Assembly (NCBI GenBank): GCA_963755985.1
Contig: CAVWLO010000004.1
Coordinates: forward strand, 186,001-250,000
From: DASXMT01 sp963755985
GTDB taxonomy: Bacteria; Actinomycetota; Acidimicrobiia; Acidimicrobiales; RAAP-2
Length of the DNA: 64,000 nucleotides
Direction of reading: 5' to 3'
Made by a program: the position numbers and the translations under genes. This document shows positions 33,312 through 42,102 of this stretch, one piece after another. Numbering within the stretch: position 1 is the first letter of the stretch; each line of letters begins with the position of its first letter. The notes under the pieces were generated by a model, which was not told where the DNA came from, did no database searches, and worked only from the letters and a program-made list of their open reading frames with translations.

Positions 33312-33977
33312 TCAGCGGGGCGTGACCAACCCGGCCTCGTAGGCGATCACCACCAGCTGGGCCCGGTCTCTGGCGCCGAGTTTAGAAAGCAGGCGGCTGA
33401 CGTGGGTCTTTGCCGTTGCCGTGCTCATATGCAGCGCGTTGGCCAACTCGCTGTTGGACTCGCCTCGGGCCACCGAACACAGGACCTCCCGCTCGCGGTC
33501 GGTCAGCACGTCCAGCACGCTCGTCGACGGTGGGAGCGGAGCGTCGGGGCGACTGACAAAGTCGGCAATGAGGCGGCGGGTGACGCTCGGGGCCAGTAGG
33601 GCGTCACCGGCGGCAATCACCCGGATGGCGGCCAACAGGTCGCCGGGCGGGGTGTCCTTCAGCAGGAACCCGCTGGCGCCCGCCCGAAGCGCCTCGAAGA
33701 CGTACTCGTCTAGATCGAAGGTGGTGAGGATCAGTACCCGCGTGCCTCCAAACTCCTCGGAGCCGGCAATCCTGCGGGTTGCTTCCAACCCGTCCACTAC
33801 CGGCATGCGCACGTCCATGAGCACCACATCGGGGTCGGTGGCCCCGATGACGGCAATGGCTTCCTCCCCGTCGGCCGCCTCGCCGACCACGGCCAGGTCG
33901 GGGGCCGAGTCGACCAGCACCCGGAATCCGGCGCGCACCAGTGCTTGGTCGTCAACGACTACGACGCGGATGGTCAT
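33312..33977 (-). CDS. NarL/LuxR-family response regulator
   Basis: A 221-residue regulator. The receiver begins IRVVVVDDQALVRAGFRVLV, phospho-Asp in PDVVLMDVRMPVVDGLEATR, Lys in FLLKDTPPGDLL. The LuxR helix-turn-helix is LTDREREVLCSVARGESNSE then NALHMSTATAKTHVSRLLSK. It pairs with the DesK-like kinase upstream on the same strand. Its start codon lies in the first of four 20-bp tandem repeats that fill the gap between the two genes. Confidence 0.93.
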   Translation of the reverse strand: MTIRVVVVDDQALVRAGFRVLVDSAPDLAVVGEAADGEEAIAVIGATDPDVVLMDVRMPVVDGLEATRRIAGSEEFGGTRVLILTTFDLDEYVFEALRAGASGFLLKDTPPGDLLAAIRVIAAGDALLAPSVTRRLIADFVSRPDAPLPPSTSVLDVLTDREREVLCSVARGESNSELANALHMSTATAKTHVSRLLSKLGARDRAQLVVIAYEAGLVTPR

Positions 33978-34054
33978 GGCTTCAGGCCGCGGTTCATGGC
34001 TTCACGCCGTGATTCAACGCTTCACGCAGTAATTCAAGGCTTCACGCAGAGGTT
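33975..34054. repeat. four tandem 20-bp repeats between kinase and regulator, covering the regulator start
   Basis: Units at 33975, 33995, 34015 and 34035 share the core TTCACGC and the ends CA..GC and TT. The first unit contains the CAT that is the minus-strand ATG of the response regulator; the last ends 18 bases after the kinase stop. The whole intercistronic gap is therefore made of repeats. A change in copy number would alter coupling between the two cistrons. Confidence 0.85.
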
Positions 34055-34072
34055 CACGGTGCGCGGCGGGGG

Positions 34073-35389
34073 TCATTGCGCAGCGGACTCCACGGGCAGG
34101 CGGGCAGAAACCCGGAAGCCGCCACCGGGCACGGGCGTAGCCACCAAGGTGCCGCCGAACACGGCCGTGCGCTCGCGCATGCCCATGATGCCGTGGTGCT
34201 CGGAGGCCCCGGCCGCCGGCGAGGCCGCCCACCCGTTGCCGGATCCTCCCGTCCCATTGCCGGGTTCCTCCCACCCATTGCCGTCATCCACGACCTCGAT
34301 GGTGACGTCTCGTGGACCGAAGCGCACATCGACCGCAGCCTTCGCCGGTGCGGCGTGCTTCACCACGTTGGTCAATGCCTCCTGGACGATCCGGTAGATC
34401 GACAGCTCCACGCTGGGGGGCAGCGGATGTACCTCACCGTCGATGTGCAGGTCCACCGGGATCCCGGCGGCACGGACCTGGTCCACGAGGGCGTTGATGT
34501 CCGAGACGTTCGGCGTCGGCGACAACATCGGGTGGACGTTCTCGTCGCGCCGCAGCACGCCCAGCACCCGCCGCAGGTCCTCCAAGGCACCCCGGCTGGT
34601 CATCTCGACCGCGGCCAGGGCCTTGCGTGCCTCCTCGGGCTGAGTGTCCAGCACGTGATGGCCCACCGCCGACTGCACGGCGATGACGCTCAGGCTATGG
34701 GCGACCACGTCGTGGAGCTCCCGGGCGATCTGGAGCCGCTCCTCGGCGATGGACCGCTCAGCCAGTTGCATCTCCTGGCGCTGCCGTTGCGCCTCCTGCT
34801 CGACCAGTCCGGCCATGTAGGCCCGTCGGGCCCGCACACTGTCCCCGATGAACCAGGTGGCGGCGGCGAGGAAGATGTTGAACGTCACGTAGAAGTCGGC
34901 GGGGCGCCGGGAGACACTGACCGCCATGGCCCCGATGAGGGCCAGTTCCACCAGTCCCAGCACCACGGCTGCCTCCCGGCGCTGGAAGGTCACGGCCACC
35001 ATGTAGAGCGGCGGCGCGATCAAAGGGTCGGGCGCGAACGACGCGCCGGACATGGTGGTCATCACCACGCACGCCGTGACGATGACCAGCGCGGTCAGCG
35101 GATACCGGCGCCGGAACATGGTGGGCAGTGAGGCTCCGGCCAGCAACAGGACCAGAAGCCACACGGGATAGCTGCTCCCCGCGTGTCGGTGGCCGGTGAC
35201 GTGAACCAGTCCGCCCATGAAGAGGAGGAGCGCGAAGACCACGTCGAGGGCCAGCCATTGCTGGACCGAGATCCGCTGCAGCAGCGGAGGTCGTGGGATC
35301 GGGGGCCCGGGCGGTTCCGCCTGGTCCGAACGCCACGCGAGTCCCGGGCGCGCCGCGAGTCCTGCACGCCAACCGGTCAGAGAACCCAT
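34073..35389 (-). CDS. DesK/NarX-type sensor histidine kinase
   Basis: A 438-residue kinase. Membrane helices span about 50-190 (LALDVVFALLLFMGGLVHVT, YPLTALVIVTACVVMTTM, VVLGLVELALIGAMAV, FNIFLAAATWFIGDSV). A short coiled coil then leads to the HisKA_3 box ERLQIARELHDVVAHSLSVI and an ATPase domain with ALTNVVKHAAPAKAAVDVRF and HGIMGMRERTAVFGG. A low-complexity Gly/Asn/Ser insert lies within the ATPase domain. Start ATG 35389 (MGSLTGW); upstream extensions lack conserved features. It is divergent from an ABC exporter. Confidence 0.88.
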   Translation of the reverse strand: MGSLTGWRAGLAARPGLAWRSDQAEPPGPPIPRPPLLQRISVQQWLALDVVFALLLFMGGLVHVTGHRHAGSSYPVWLLVLLLAGASLPTMFRRRYPLTALVIVTACVVMTTMSGASFAPDPLIAPPLYMVAVTFQRREAAVVLGLVELALIGAMAVSVSRRPADFYVTFNIFLAAATWFIGDSVRARRAYMAGLVEQEAQRQRQEMQLAERSIAEERLQIARELHDVVAHSLSVIAVQSAVGHHVLDTQPEEARKALAAVEMTSRGALEDLRRVLGVLRRDENVHPMLSPTPNVSDINALVDQVRAAGIPVDLHIDGEVHPLPPSVELSIYRIVQEALTNVVKHAAPAKAAVDVRFGPRDVTIEVVDDGNGWEEPGNGTGGSGNGWAASPAAGASEHHGIMGMRERTAVFGGTLVATPVPGGGFRVSARLPVESAAQ

Positions 35390-35841
35390 GGCCACGACGC
35401 TAGCGCCCTGCCGTTTGAGATTCCCTGGCAACAGGCCTTCCGACGCCGCCTTGGGAGCACGGTCGAGATGAGCCGGAGCCGGCCGGGGTGAGTCTGAGTC
35501 GAGTCTGAGAAGACGCCATAAGAAGGCCGTAAATGATCGGCTTGGCGACCTCCATTTTGGGGCCTCTCGACCTATCGTGTTGGGAGCGACACAAGCCTGG
35601 GAGTGTCGTACAACCCAGGGTGTACAGAGAGGCGACACAACCGGCATCTCGTACTCCCTGAGTAGGGTCAGCAATGGTCCCTAGGCGGATGACGCGGCGG
35701 CGGCGTTCGGCCAGGATGGACGAAGGGCTTTCGGCCTCATTTTGGCCTGCCTCGGCACCAGCCGGAGGCTGCGGCCCCAGCCGGACGCGGTCGGTTCGGA
35801 TCAGCAAGAACATCGCAAGGTCGAGTTAAACAGGAGCTCAT
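35390..35841. promoter_or_regulatory. 452-bp divergent spacer between the DesK-like kinase and the ABC exporter
   Basis: No convincing gene is seen. The centre holds nested dyads: GTGTCG (35603-35608) with CGACAC (35633-35638), and inside them GTACA (35608-35612) with TGTAC (35621-35625). A second GCGACACAA lies at 35586. This is a plausible binding region for the NarL-type regulator controlling the exporter. Confidence 0.45.
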
Positions 35842-36837
35842 GTGATCGAGGCAAGAGGACTGACGAAGCGGTACGGGGACACCGTGGCCGTGGACGATCT
35901 GTCCTTTGAGGTCCGTCCGGGCCAGGTCACCGGGTTCCTCGGGCCGAACGGGTCGGGCAAGTCGACCACGATGCGCATGATCATGGGCTTGGACAAGCCC
36001 AACGCCGGCGAGACCAGGGTCAACGGGGTCAACTACCACGACCTGGCCTGGCCGCTCCGAGAAGTCGGCGCCCTGTTGGAGGCCAAGGCCATCCATCCCG
36101 GGCGATCTGCCTTCAACCACTTATGGGCCCTGGCTCAGACCAACGGGATCAGCAAGGACCGGGTGCGCGAGGTGCTCGACATCGTCGGCCTGCCCAGCGT
36201 GGCCAACAAGCGTGCCGGGAAGTTCTCACTGGGCATGGGGCAGCGCCTGGGCATCGCCGGAGCACTGCTCGGCGACCCGGGTGTCCTCCTGTTCGACGAG
36301 CCCACCAACGGGCTCGACCCTGAAGGCATCCGCTGGGTCCGGAACCTCTTGCAGACACTGGCGGCCGAGGGCCGGACCGTGTTCGTCTCGAGCCACCTGA
36401 TGAGCGAGATGGCTCTGACCGCCGAGCATCTGGTGGTCATCGGCCGTGGCCGGCTCATCGCCGAGATGGGCGTGTCCGACTTCATCGCCCAGAGCTCCCG
36501 CCAGTTCGTGCGGGTCCGCACCCGCCAATGCGAAGTCCTCACCCGGGAGCTCGAGTCCACCGGGGCCACCGTGGTCCCCGAGGAGGACGGCGGCCTGGCC
36601 GTGACCGGAGTGCCGGCCGCGGAGATCGGCGCAGTGGCCAGCGCCTACGGCGTAGTCCTCGAGGAGCTGTCGCCCCAGTCGGCGTCCCTGGAGGAGGCCT
36701 TCATGGAGCTGACCCACGACAGCGTGGAGTACGGCGCCACCGAGACGACCTCCGGGCGCGACGGACCCGGTTCGCCGTCGGGCCCGGGACCGGGGACCTC
36801 CGAGGAAGACAGCCGGCTCATCCCGGCGGGAAAGTGA
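35842..36837 (+). CDS. ABC transporter ATP-binding protein (BcrA/DrrA-type)
   Basis: A 331-residue ATPase. Walker A is GPNGSGKSTTMRMIMG, the Q-loop region VGALLEAKAIHPGRSAFNHL, the signature FSLGMGQRLGIAGALL, and Walker B VLLFDEPTNGLDPEGIRW with the switch SSHLMSEM. The C-terminal 35 residues are Gly/Pro/acidic. GTG start with CAGGAG upstream. The signature starts SLGM rather than LSGG, as in bacitracin and lantibiotic exporters. It couples to the permease 7 bases downstream and is opposite a two-component system, suggesting a drug or peptide export/immunity pair. Confidence 0.93.
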   Translation: MIEARGLTKRYGDTVAVDDLSFEVRPGQVTGFLGPNGSGKSTTMRMIMGLDKPNAGETRVNGVNYHDLAWPLREVGALLEAKAIHPGRSAFNHLWALAQTNGISKDRVREVLDIVGLPSVANKRAGKFSLGMGQRLGIAGALLGDPGVLLFDEPTNGLDPEGIRWVRNLLQTLAAEGRTVFVSSHLMSEMALTAEHLVVIGRGRLIAEMGVSDFIAQSSRQFVRVRTRQCEVLTRELESTGATVVPEEDGGLAVTGVPAAEIGAVASAYGVVLEELSPQSASLEEAFMELTHDSVEYGATETTSGRDGPGSPSGPGPGTSEEDSRLIPAGK

Positions 36838-36844
36838 ACGGTTG

Positions 36845-37699
36845 ATGACCCTGACCACCCCGACGGCCGCGACCGCCTTCGCGCCGCCCACCCGGCCGGC
36901 CCTCCGCGGCCACTACCACTGGCGAGGCGTCTTTCGCAGCGAGTGGACCAAGATGCGCAGCGTGCGCTCCACCACGTGGAGCCTCGTCGTCATGTTCGTC
37001 CTCAGCATCGGCATCGGCATCCTGGCCACGGCGACCGAGGCCAGCCGCTGGTCCCATGCTTCGCTGCAGGACCGGATCCTGTTCGACCCCACCAGCCTCA
37101 GCCTGACCGGGCTGTTGTTCGGTCAGCTGTGCATCGGCGTGCTGGGCGTCATCGTCATGAGCTCCGAGTACGGCACCGGCACCATCCGGGCCACGCTCGC
37201 CGCCGTCCCCAACCGGCGGTTGGTCCTGTTCGCCAAGGCCGGGGTGTTCACCGCCCTGGCCCTGGTCATCGGCGAGATCATCTCCTTTCTGTCCTTCTAT
37301 ATCGGCCAAGGATTCCTGTCCGGTTCAGCTCCGCAGGCCACCCTCGGCCAGCCCGGCGTGCTCCGCGCCGTGATCGGCGGTGGTCTCTACATCGCCGTCC
37401 TCGGCCTGTTCGCCCTGGGGTTGGCCACCATCATCCGGCATACGGCCGGAGCCATCACCGCTTTCGCCACCGTCCTGCTCATCCTGCCCCTCATCAGCCA
37501 GGCCCTCCCGTCGTCGATCAACGACGTCATCGCCCGGTACCTTCCAGCCAACATCGGGGTGGTCATGATGACCGTGCACAGCGGGTTCCGATCGGACGCA
37601 CCCATGTTCAGCCCGTGGGCCGGGTTTGCCGTCCTGTGCGGTTATGCGGCGGCGGCCCTCCTGGTCGGTGGCTGGTTGATGTCGCGCCGGGACGCCTAG
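36845..37699 (+). CDS. ABC-2 type exporter permease
   Basis: A 284-residue membrane protein. A cytoplasmic N-terminus ends in FRSEWTKMRSVRSTTWSLVV, a sequence typical of ABC-2/BcrB-like permeases. Six hydrophobic stretches follow, including LLFGQLCIGVLGVIVMSSEY with GTGTIRATLAAVPNR after it. Two starts are possible, TTG 36842 and ATG 36845; ATG is preferred. It is the membrane partner of the ATPase just upstream. Confidence 0.9.
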   Translation: MTLTTPTAATAFAPPTRPALRGHYHWRGVFRSEWTKMRSVRSTTWSLVVMFVLSIGIGILATATEASRWSHASLQDRILFDPTSLSLTGLLFGQLCIGVLGVIVMSSEYGTGTIRATLAAVPNRRLVLFAKAGVFTALALVIGEIISFLSFYIGQGFLSGSAPQATLGQPGVLRAVIGGGLYIAVLGLFALGLATIIRHTAGAITAFATVLLILPLISQALPSSINDVIARYLPANIGVVMMTVHSGFRSDAPMFSPWAGFAVLCGYAAAALLVGGWLMSRRDA

Positions 37700-37700
37700 G

Positions 37701-38656
37701 TCAGCCAGGGCTCGCGCCGGGATCGCGTTCCGCCCCCCCCCGTCCCGTGACCGGGACGACTCATTCGAGCCCGGCGCGGCGGCACCGGGGGCGGCGCGTG
37801 CGAGCTCGAATGACTCGGCCTCGTGCTCGAGCTGCCGGTTCAGCTCGGCGCCGAACAACAATGCGTTGGCCGTGAGGAACAGCCACAACAGGAGCACGGC
37901 CACACCGGCAAAGGCGCCGAAGGTCACCGACTCCCGACCGAAGTGGTCGAGGTAGGTGGCGAAGGCGGCCGAGGCCACCAGCCACCCGGCCGTGGCCACG
38001 ACGCTCCCGGGGCTGATCCACTCCCACCGTCGCTGCTTACGCGTGCCGCTCAGGACGAACAGGGTGGACACCAAGAGCACCACCAGGATCAGGGCACCGG
38101 CCCAGTGCAGGAGGCCCCAGGCCAGGTCGGAGCCGTGCCGGGCCAGAGGAACCGATGCAGGCAGGAGGGACCGGATGGGATCCCCCAGGACGAGCAGCAC
38201 GGAGGCAGGGACCCCGAACACAACCAACGCGGCCAGCATGGGGAGCGCATTCACACGTCGCCCGAGAAAGCCGCGATGGACCCCGGCCTCTCGGGCCATG
38301 TCCAGGCCCACTTGCAACGCGGCCATAGCTTCGACCGAGCTCCACAGCGCGACCGCGGTGCCGACGACGAGGGCGGCCACGCTGGCCTGGTGCCCGACCG
38401 GGTTCCGGAGCGCCTGGTCGAGGAGGCTCGCCATCTGGGTGGGCAGGATGACCCGGGCGCCGTGGACCACGCTCTGCAGCTGCGACGGTGACAACCCGAC
38501 CAGCCCGGCCAGTCCGATAAGGGCTACCGCCGCCGGGAAGATGGCCAGGAACCAGTGGAAGGCGAGGCTGCCTGCGCTGGTGGCGATCCGGTCCTCGGCC
38601 GACCTGAGTAGGGCGTGCCCGACGGCGCGCTTCCAGCCGCCGAGGCCCAGCTGCAG
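37701..38656 (-). pseudogene. YihY/BrkB-family membrane protein, ends uncertain because of probable indels
   Basis: The conserved core is clear: GGWKRAVGHALLRSAEDRIA, TSAGSLAFHWFLAIFPAAVA, WSSVEAMAALQVGLDMAREA, GVHRGFLGRRVNALP, WISPGSVVATAGWLVASAAF and FGAFAGVAVLLLWLFLTANA. The frame is open upstream to a stop at 38795-38797 but contains no ATG, GTG or TTG before GGWKRAV, so the true start is probably in another frame. At the 3' end the frame runs on through a run of nine C (37733-37741) into the antisense of the exporter; one base change there would end it at about 37701 or 37696, right beside the convergent permease. These proteins are inner-membrane proteins of uncertain function. Confidence 0.75.
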
Positions 38657-38713
38657 GACGCCGATCCTGCGGGATGGCCTCGGGCCCGGAACGGGTGGGT
38701 CCTCGGTTGTTGC

Positions 38714-38795
38714 CGGGTCGGGCTCGGCGCCGGTGACGGTGGCCGGGTGCTCATCCGCCGGTGGCCGTCGGGTCGGGCTCGGCTCCGGTGACGGT
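38714..38795. repeat. 27-bp direct repeat at the 5' end of the YihY gene
   Basis: CGGGTCGGGCTCGGCGCCGG followed by TGACGGT at 38714-38740 recurs at 38769-38795 with one mismatch. The second copy ends at the in-frame stop upstream of the YihY core. A recent duplication here could have disturbed the start of the gene. Confidence 0.65.
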
Positions 38796-38843
38796 CACCG
38801 GTGTGCAGGCTGGCCGGCTGGCCCGTCGCCACCGTGGCGCCGG

Positions 38844-40250
38844 TCAGCCCCACCCGGCTCGGGTGCGGGGCATACCGCTCTGGCCCTCGGGGTCGGGCAC
38901 GATCCCCAGTACCTGGTGGATCCCCAGGCCGCCATCGTCGAACCCGTTGGCCGACGCGGCCATATAGAGGCGCCACACCCGGGCCCGAGCGAGGCCCACG
39001 TAACTGACCGCGACGTTCCAGTGCTCCTCCAGGTTGGCCACCCAGGCGTGGAGGGTCTGGGAGTAGTGCTCGCGCAGCGACTCCACGTCGCGCACCTCGA
39101 AACCGGCCCGCTGCATGGCCAGGACGACGGAGCCCACGTCGAGCAGCTCACCGTCGGGGAACACATAGCGGCCCATGAACGTGTTGCGCCCGATCCTCGT
39201 GCCGCCCGGGGTGGAGATGGCGTGGTTCAACAGCCGACCGAAGGGCGAGAGCAGGCTCCGGAGCGTCTCGAAGTACTGCCCCATCTTGGCCATGCCCACG
39301 TGCTCAAACATGCCCACCGACGAGATGACGTCGAACCGCTCGCCGGCGAGGTCCCGGTAGTCCTGCACCCGGATCTCCACCCGGTCGCCCACCCCGGCCT
39401 CGTCGACCCGGCGGCGGGCCAGGTCGGCCTGCTCGCGGCTCAGGGTGATCCCCACCACGTGGGCGTCGAACCGGGTGGCGGCATGGATGGCCAAGGTCCC
39501 CCAGCCGCATCCGACATCGAGCAGCCGGGCGCCCCGCCTCGCGTCCAAGCCGAGCTTGCGGCAGATCAATTTGTGCTTGGCCTCCTGGGCTGGCTGCAGG
39601 TCCATGCCCGGTTCAACGAAGCGGGCGCACGAATACGTCATCGACGGTCCCAGCACGAGCCGGTAGAAGTCGTTGCTGACGTCGTAGTGGTGGCTGATCG
39701 CCGCCGCGTCCCGGGCCGGGGTGTGTCGTCTCCCGGCCGGCTTGGCCTCCTCGGGGGGGTTGGGCAAGGGGCGACCGATGGCTCCCAGCTTCCGGGCCGC
39801 GTCGAGGGCCGAGGGCAGTGTCTTCAGTGCAGCCACGCCGATCCCCGTCCGGCGCGGTCCGGCCGACCGGTGCAGGGCCTGCAGGACGGCGAACAGGTCG
39901 CCGCTGAGCCCGATCTCGCCCGCGATGTAGGCCCGGCTCAGCCCGAGATCCCCGGGTGCCCACATCACCCGGCGGACGGCGTCGACCGATTGGATGTACA
40001 CCGTGCCCACCCCGTCCTCGGGCCCGATGGCGCTACCGTCCCAGAAGGCAAACCGGACGGGGAGGGGATCGGAGAGCAGCGCCCGGATGAGCGGGGCCAG
40101 CAGCTCGGCGACGGTGCCGGCGCCGGTTCCCGAGGGGCCGGTGCTCGCCTGGCCTCGTGCGGCCGTGCTCGCCTGGGTCGTTATGCCGGGAGCTGCGGAC
40201 GCCTGCTGATGATCCACCGGCGATGCAGCTGCTTCTTCGCGTACTGCCAC
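38844..40250 (-). CDS. cyclopropane-fatty-acyl-phospholipid synthase family methyltransferase
   Basis: About 468 residues. An N-terminal domain (PLPVRFAFWDGSAIGPEDGV, LGLSRAYIAGEIGLSGDLFA) precedes the SAM methyltransferase core: ISHHYDVSNDFYRLVLGPSM, TYSCARF, ARLLDVGCGWGTLAIHAATR and DVISSVGMFEHVGMAKMGQY. It methylates or cyclopropanates unsaturated acyl chains of membrane phospholipids using S-adenosylmethionine. Start: AGGAG lies directly before ATGACAGTG, so GTG at 40250 (six bases on) is better spaced than the ATG at 40256 or the much longer frame. Confidence 0.9.
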   Translation of the reverse strand: MAVREEAAASPVDHQQASAAPGITTQASTAARGQASTGPSGTGAGTVAELLAPLIRALLSDPLPVRFAFWDGSAIGPEDGVGTVYIQSVDAVRRVMWAPGDLGLSRAYIAGEIGLSGDLFAVLQALHRSAGPRRTGIGVAALKTLPSALDAARKLGAIGRPLPNPPEEAKPAGRRHTPARDAAAISHHYDVSNDFYRLVLGPSMTYSCARFVEPGMDLQPAQEAKHKLICRKLGLDARRGARLLDVGCGWGTLAIHAATRFDAHVVGITLSREQADLARRRVDEAGVGDRVEIRVQDYRDLAGERFDVISSVGMFEHVGMAKMGQYFETLRSLLSPFGRLLNHAISTPGGTRIGRNTFMGRYVFPDGELLDVGSVVLAMQRAGFEVRDVESLREHYSQTLHAWVANLEEHWNVAVSYVGLARARVWRLYMAASANGFDDGGLGIHQVLGIVPDPEGQSGMPRTRAGWG

Positions 40251-40341
40251 TGTCATCTCCTTACCTACGCCGTGCACCGGTCCGGCCATCACAGGCTGGA
40301 ATGGTGCCGCGCTGCTCTCACTCAAAGACAGTCCGGCCCCC

Positions 40342-40611
40342 GTTCTACTCGGTGCGGCACGAGCTGTCGCCACCGGCGGCGAAACGGGCAGCCTCCGCTA
40401 CGAGTTCTGGTCGTTCTACGATCGTCACACATTCTCATTCCCGGGCCAGCCCGGTGCCGTGAACGAGGTGTCCGGCACCCCTCACGACTGTGCCCATCTG
40501 CATTCCGGGTACGACACCACACCCCAGGGTGAGCTCCTGGTGTCCACCTTCACCTCCCAGCAACTGCCGTGGCCGGAGTGGACTACAACCCATAGCATGA
40601 CCATGTTCTGA
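40342..40611 (+). pseudogene. 5'-truncated gene remnant resembling a Coq4-like/uncharacterised actinobacterial protein
   Basis: The spacer between the CFA synthase and the AlkZ-like gene contains an open frame of 89 codons with coding-like sequence but no start: VLLGAARAVATGGETGSLRY, EFWSFYDRHTFSFPGQPGAV, NEVSGTPHDCAHLHSGYDTT, then PQGELLVSTFTSQQLPWPEW and a stop. The HDCAHLHSGYDT...GELLVSTFT block looks like the conserved core of a Coq4-related family (HD..H motif). Both ends appear lost. The family assignment is from memory and needs a search. Confidence 0.5.
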
Positions 40612-40670
40612 GACCGTTGGGTGGGGGGCCGGGCGAGCCTCTGCGTGCCCGCCATGCCCCGCCTGCCGGC

Positions 40671-41717
40671 TCAGCCGTCGACCGTCATCGCCTGGGGGTT
40701 GGACACCCCGAGAAAGCGGGCCACCTCGGCGGCGTCGGCCGACAAGGCGGCCCGGTCCCTTTTGGACACGCTGGTGAACGGCTTGAGCACGATCGACGAA
40801 CCGGGCATGGTCCATGTCGCGACCGCTCGCCCACGGACCAGGGCGAACGGCCGGAAGAGGCCATTGACCGTGAGGATGGCCTGTTCGGCGCCGACCAGTG
40901 GCTCCCGGGATCGCCAGCCCACGAGCAGTGGGTCGAAGGAGCCAAGGAGGCGGGGCGGCGGCAACTCAGCCGTGGCTGGTCGTCTGGCCAGGTCAATAAG
41001 GCCGTCAGCGCGTTGGTCGAGCTCGCGGGCGATCGAGTTGAGTCCCGCCCGCGCATCCCGGAGCGGAAGCCCGGCCCACTTGGCCAGGTCCCCCGCCTCG
41101 GCTGGACCATGCCCGCCGAGGTAGCGCCGAGCCAACTCGGCCAGGGCCGTGTCCCGGTCGACCGCCGGCGGATCGCCGAGCCAGTCCCTGACCAGTACGT
41201 AGGCATGCTGACCGTCGACCATCGGGCCCCGCACGGTCAACCCCCGCAGGCTGGCCAGCAGGAGGACATGGACGAGCGCCTGGCCCCGCGTGGGTATGCC
41301 AGCTTGGTCGAGTCGTTCCCTCAAGTGATCCCGAGAGAGTGGGCCGTCTGCTTCGAGGGCACGCCTGATCACTTCGACGCCACGATCCCCGGCTTCGACT
41401 GAGACGCCCTCCTGCGCCAGCCGCCGCTCGTTGCCTCTGACAATGGGGGGAGCGGTCAACGTGTGCAGCCACGGATAGTCGTCGCTCCGGACCAGGTGGA
41501 GGGTGCCGCGGTTGACCCAGGTGAGAACCAGCGAGCGATCCACCGTGAGCGCCCGCTCGACGTCGGCAACCGAGAGTCCGGTGGATCGAGAGCGGATGGC
41601 GAGCCTGAACCCCCGTTGATTCTGTCCCTGAACGGCCAAGAGACGCTTGACGACGGCGAGGGGGTCCCGGGCCGGGGGTCCAGCCAGCAGCTGTGCAGTC
41701 AGGCGCTCGGCGATCAC
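40671..41717 (-). CDS. AlkZ-like winged-helix DNA glycosylase (HTH_42 family)
   Basis: 348 residues of the YcaQ/AlkZ superfamily. The start IAERLTAQLLAGPPARDPLA leads to VQGQNQRGFRLAIRSRS, which holds the Gln-x-Gln pair used for catalysis in AlkZ enzymes. VLTWVNRGTLHLVRSDDYPW is the typical HTH_42 block, and HGPAEAGDLAKWAGLPLRDA a winged-helix repeat. Family members unhook interstrand cross-links or excise alkylated bases. It is a single gene with a repeat-rich region upstream. Confidence 0.85.
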   Translation of the reverse strand: MIAERLTAQLLAGPPARDPLAVVKRLLAVQGQNQRGFRLAIRSRSTGLSVADVERALTVDRSLVLTWVNRGTLHLVRSDDYPWLHTLTAPPIVRGNERRLAQEGVSVEAGDRGVEVIRRALEADGPLSRDHLRERLDQAGIPTRGQALVHVLLLASLRGLTVRGPMVDGQHAYVLVRDWLGDPPAVDRDTALAELARRYLGGHGPAEAGDLAKWAGLPLRDARAGLNSIARELDQRADGLIDLARRPATAELPPPRLLGSFDPLLVGWRSREPLVGAEQAILTVNGLFRPFALVRGRAVATWTMPGSSIVLKPFTSVSKRDRAALSADAAEVARFLGVSNPQAMTVDG

Positions 41718-42102
41718 CGGATCGACATTAGGTTGCCCCGATCACCGGGTCGGCACCTTGCGACGGCAATCCGAACCTTGCGACTGCGATCGGAACCTTG
41801 CGACGGCAATCCGAACTTGCGCCGGCAATCGGACCTGACGAGTGTCTCCGCCGGCATTGTGAATTTTGGAACCTTCCACGTTTGGGCGAATCGGAATCAT
41901 GGCCGGAGTCCTACCTTTCGCCCAACGCGGGCGAGACCGGGGCGTTTCGCCCAAACGCGGGAACTTTCGGAATCCGAATTTGGTCCATGCTCGTGGATGG
42001 TGAAGTCGACGGGCAAGGTGCGACTACCAGTTGACGGCGACCCGGCGACCCGGCGACCCGACAACCCGATGGGCAGCCCGACCCGGAACACCGGCAACCG
42101 AA
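41718..42102. repeat. 385-bp non-coding spacer built from short repeats
   Basis: Four 20-bp tandem units (41755-41833; core ACCTTGCGACGGCAATCCGA, last unit 19 bp) are followed by a 12-bp inverted repeat CGTTTGGGCGAA (41879-41890) and TTCGCCCAAACG (41946-41957). A third, partial TTCGCCCAACGCGGG lies near 41917. A CGACCCGG triplet of 9-bp repeats lies near 42045-42065. Its base composition is uneven (GAATTTTGGAACC, GGAATCCGAATTTGG). No gene is convincing on either strand. Confidence 0.7.
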
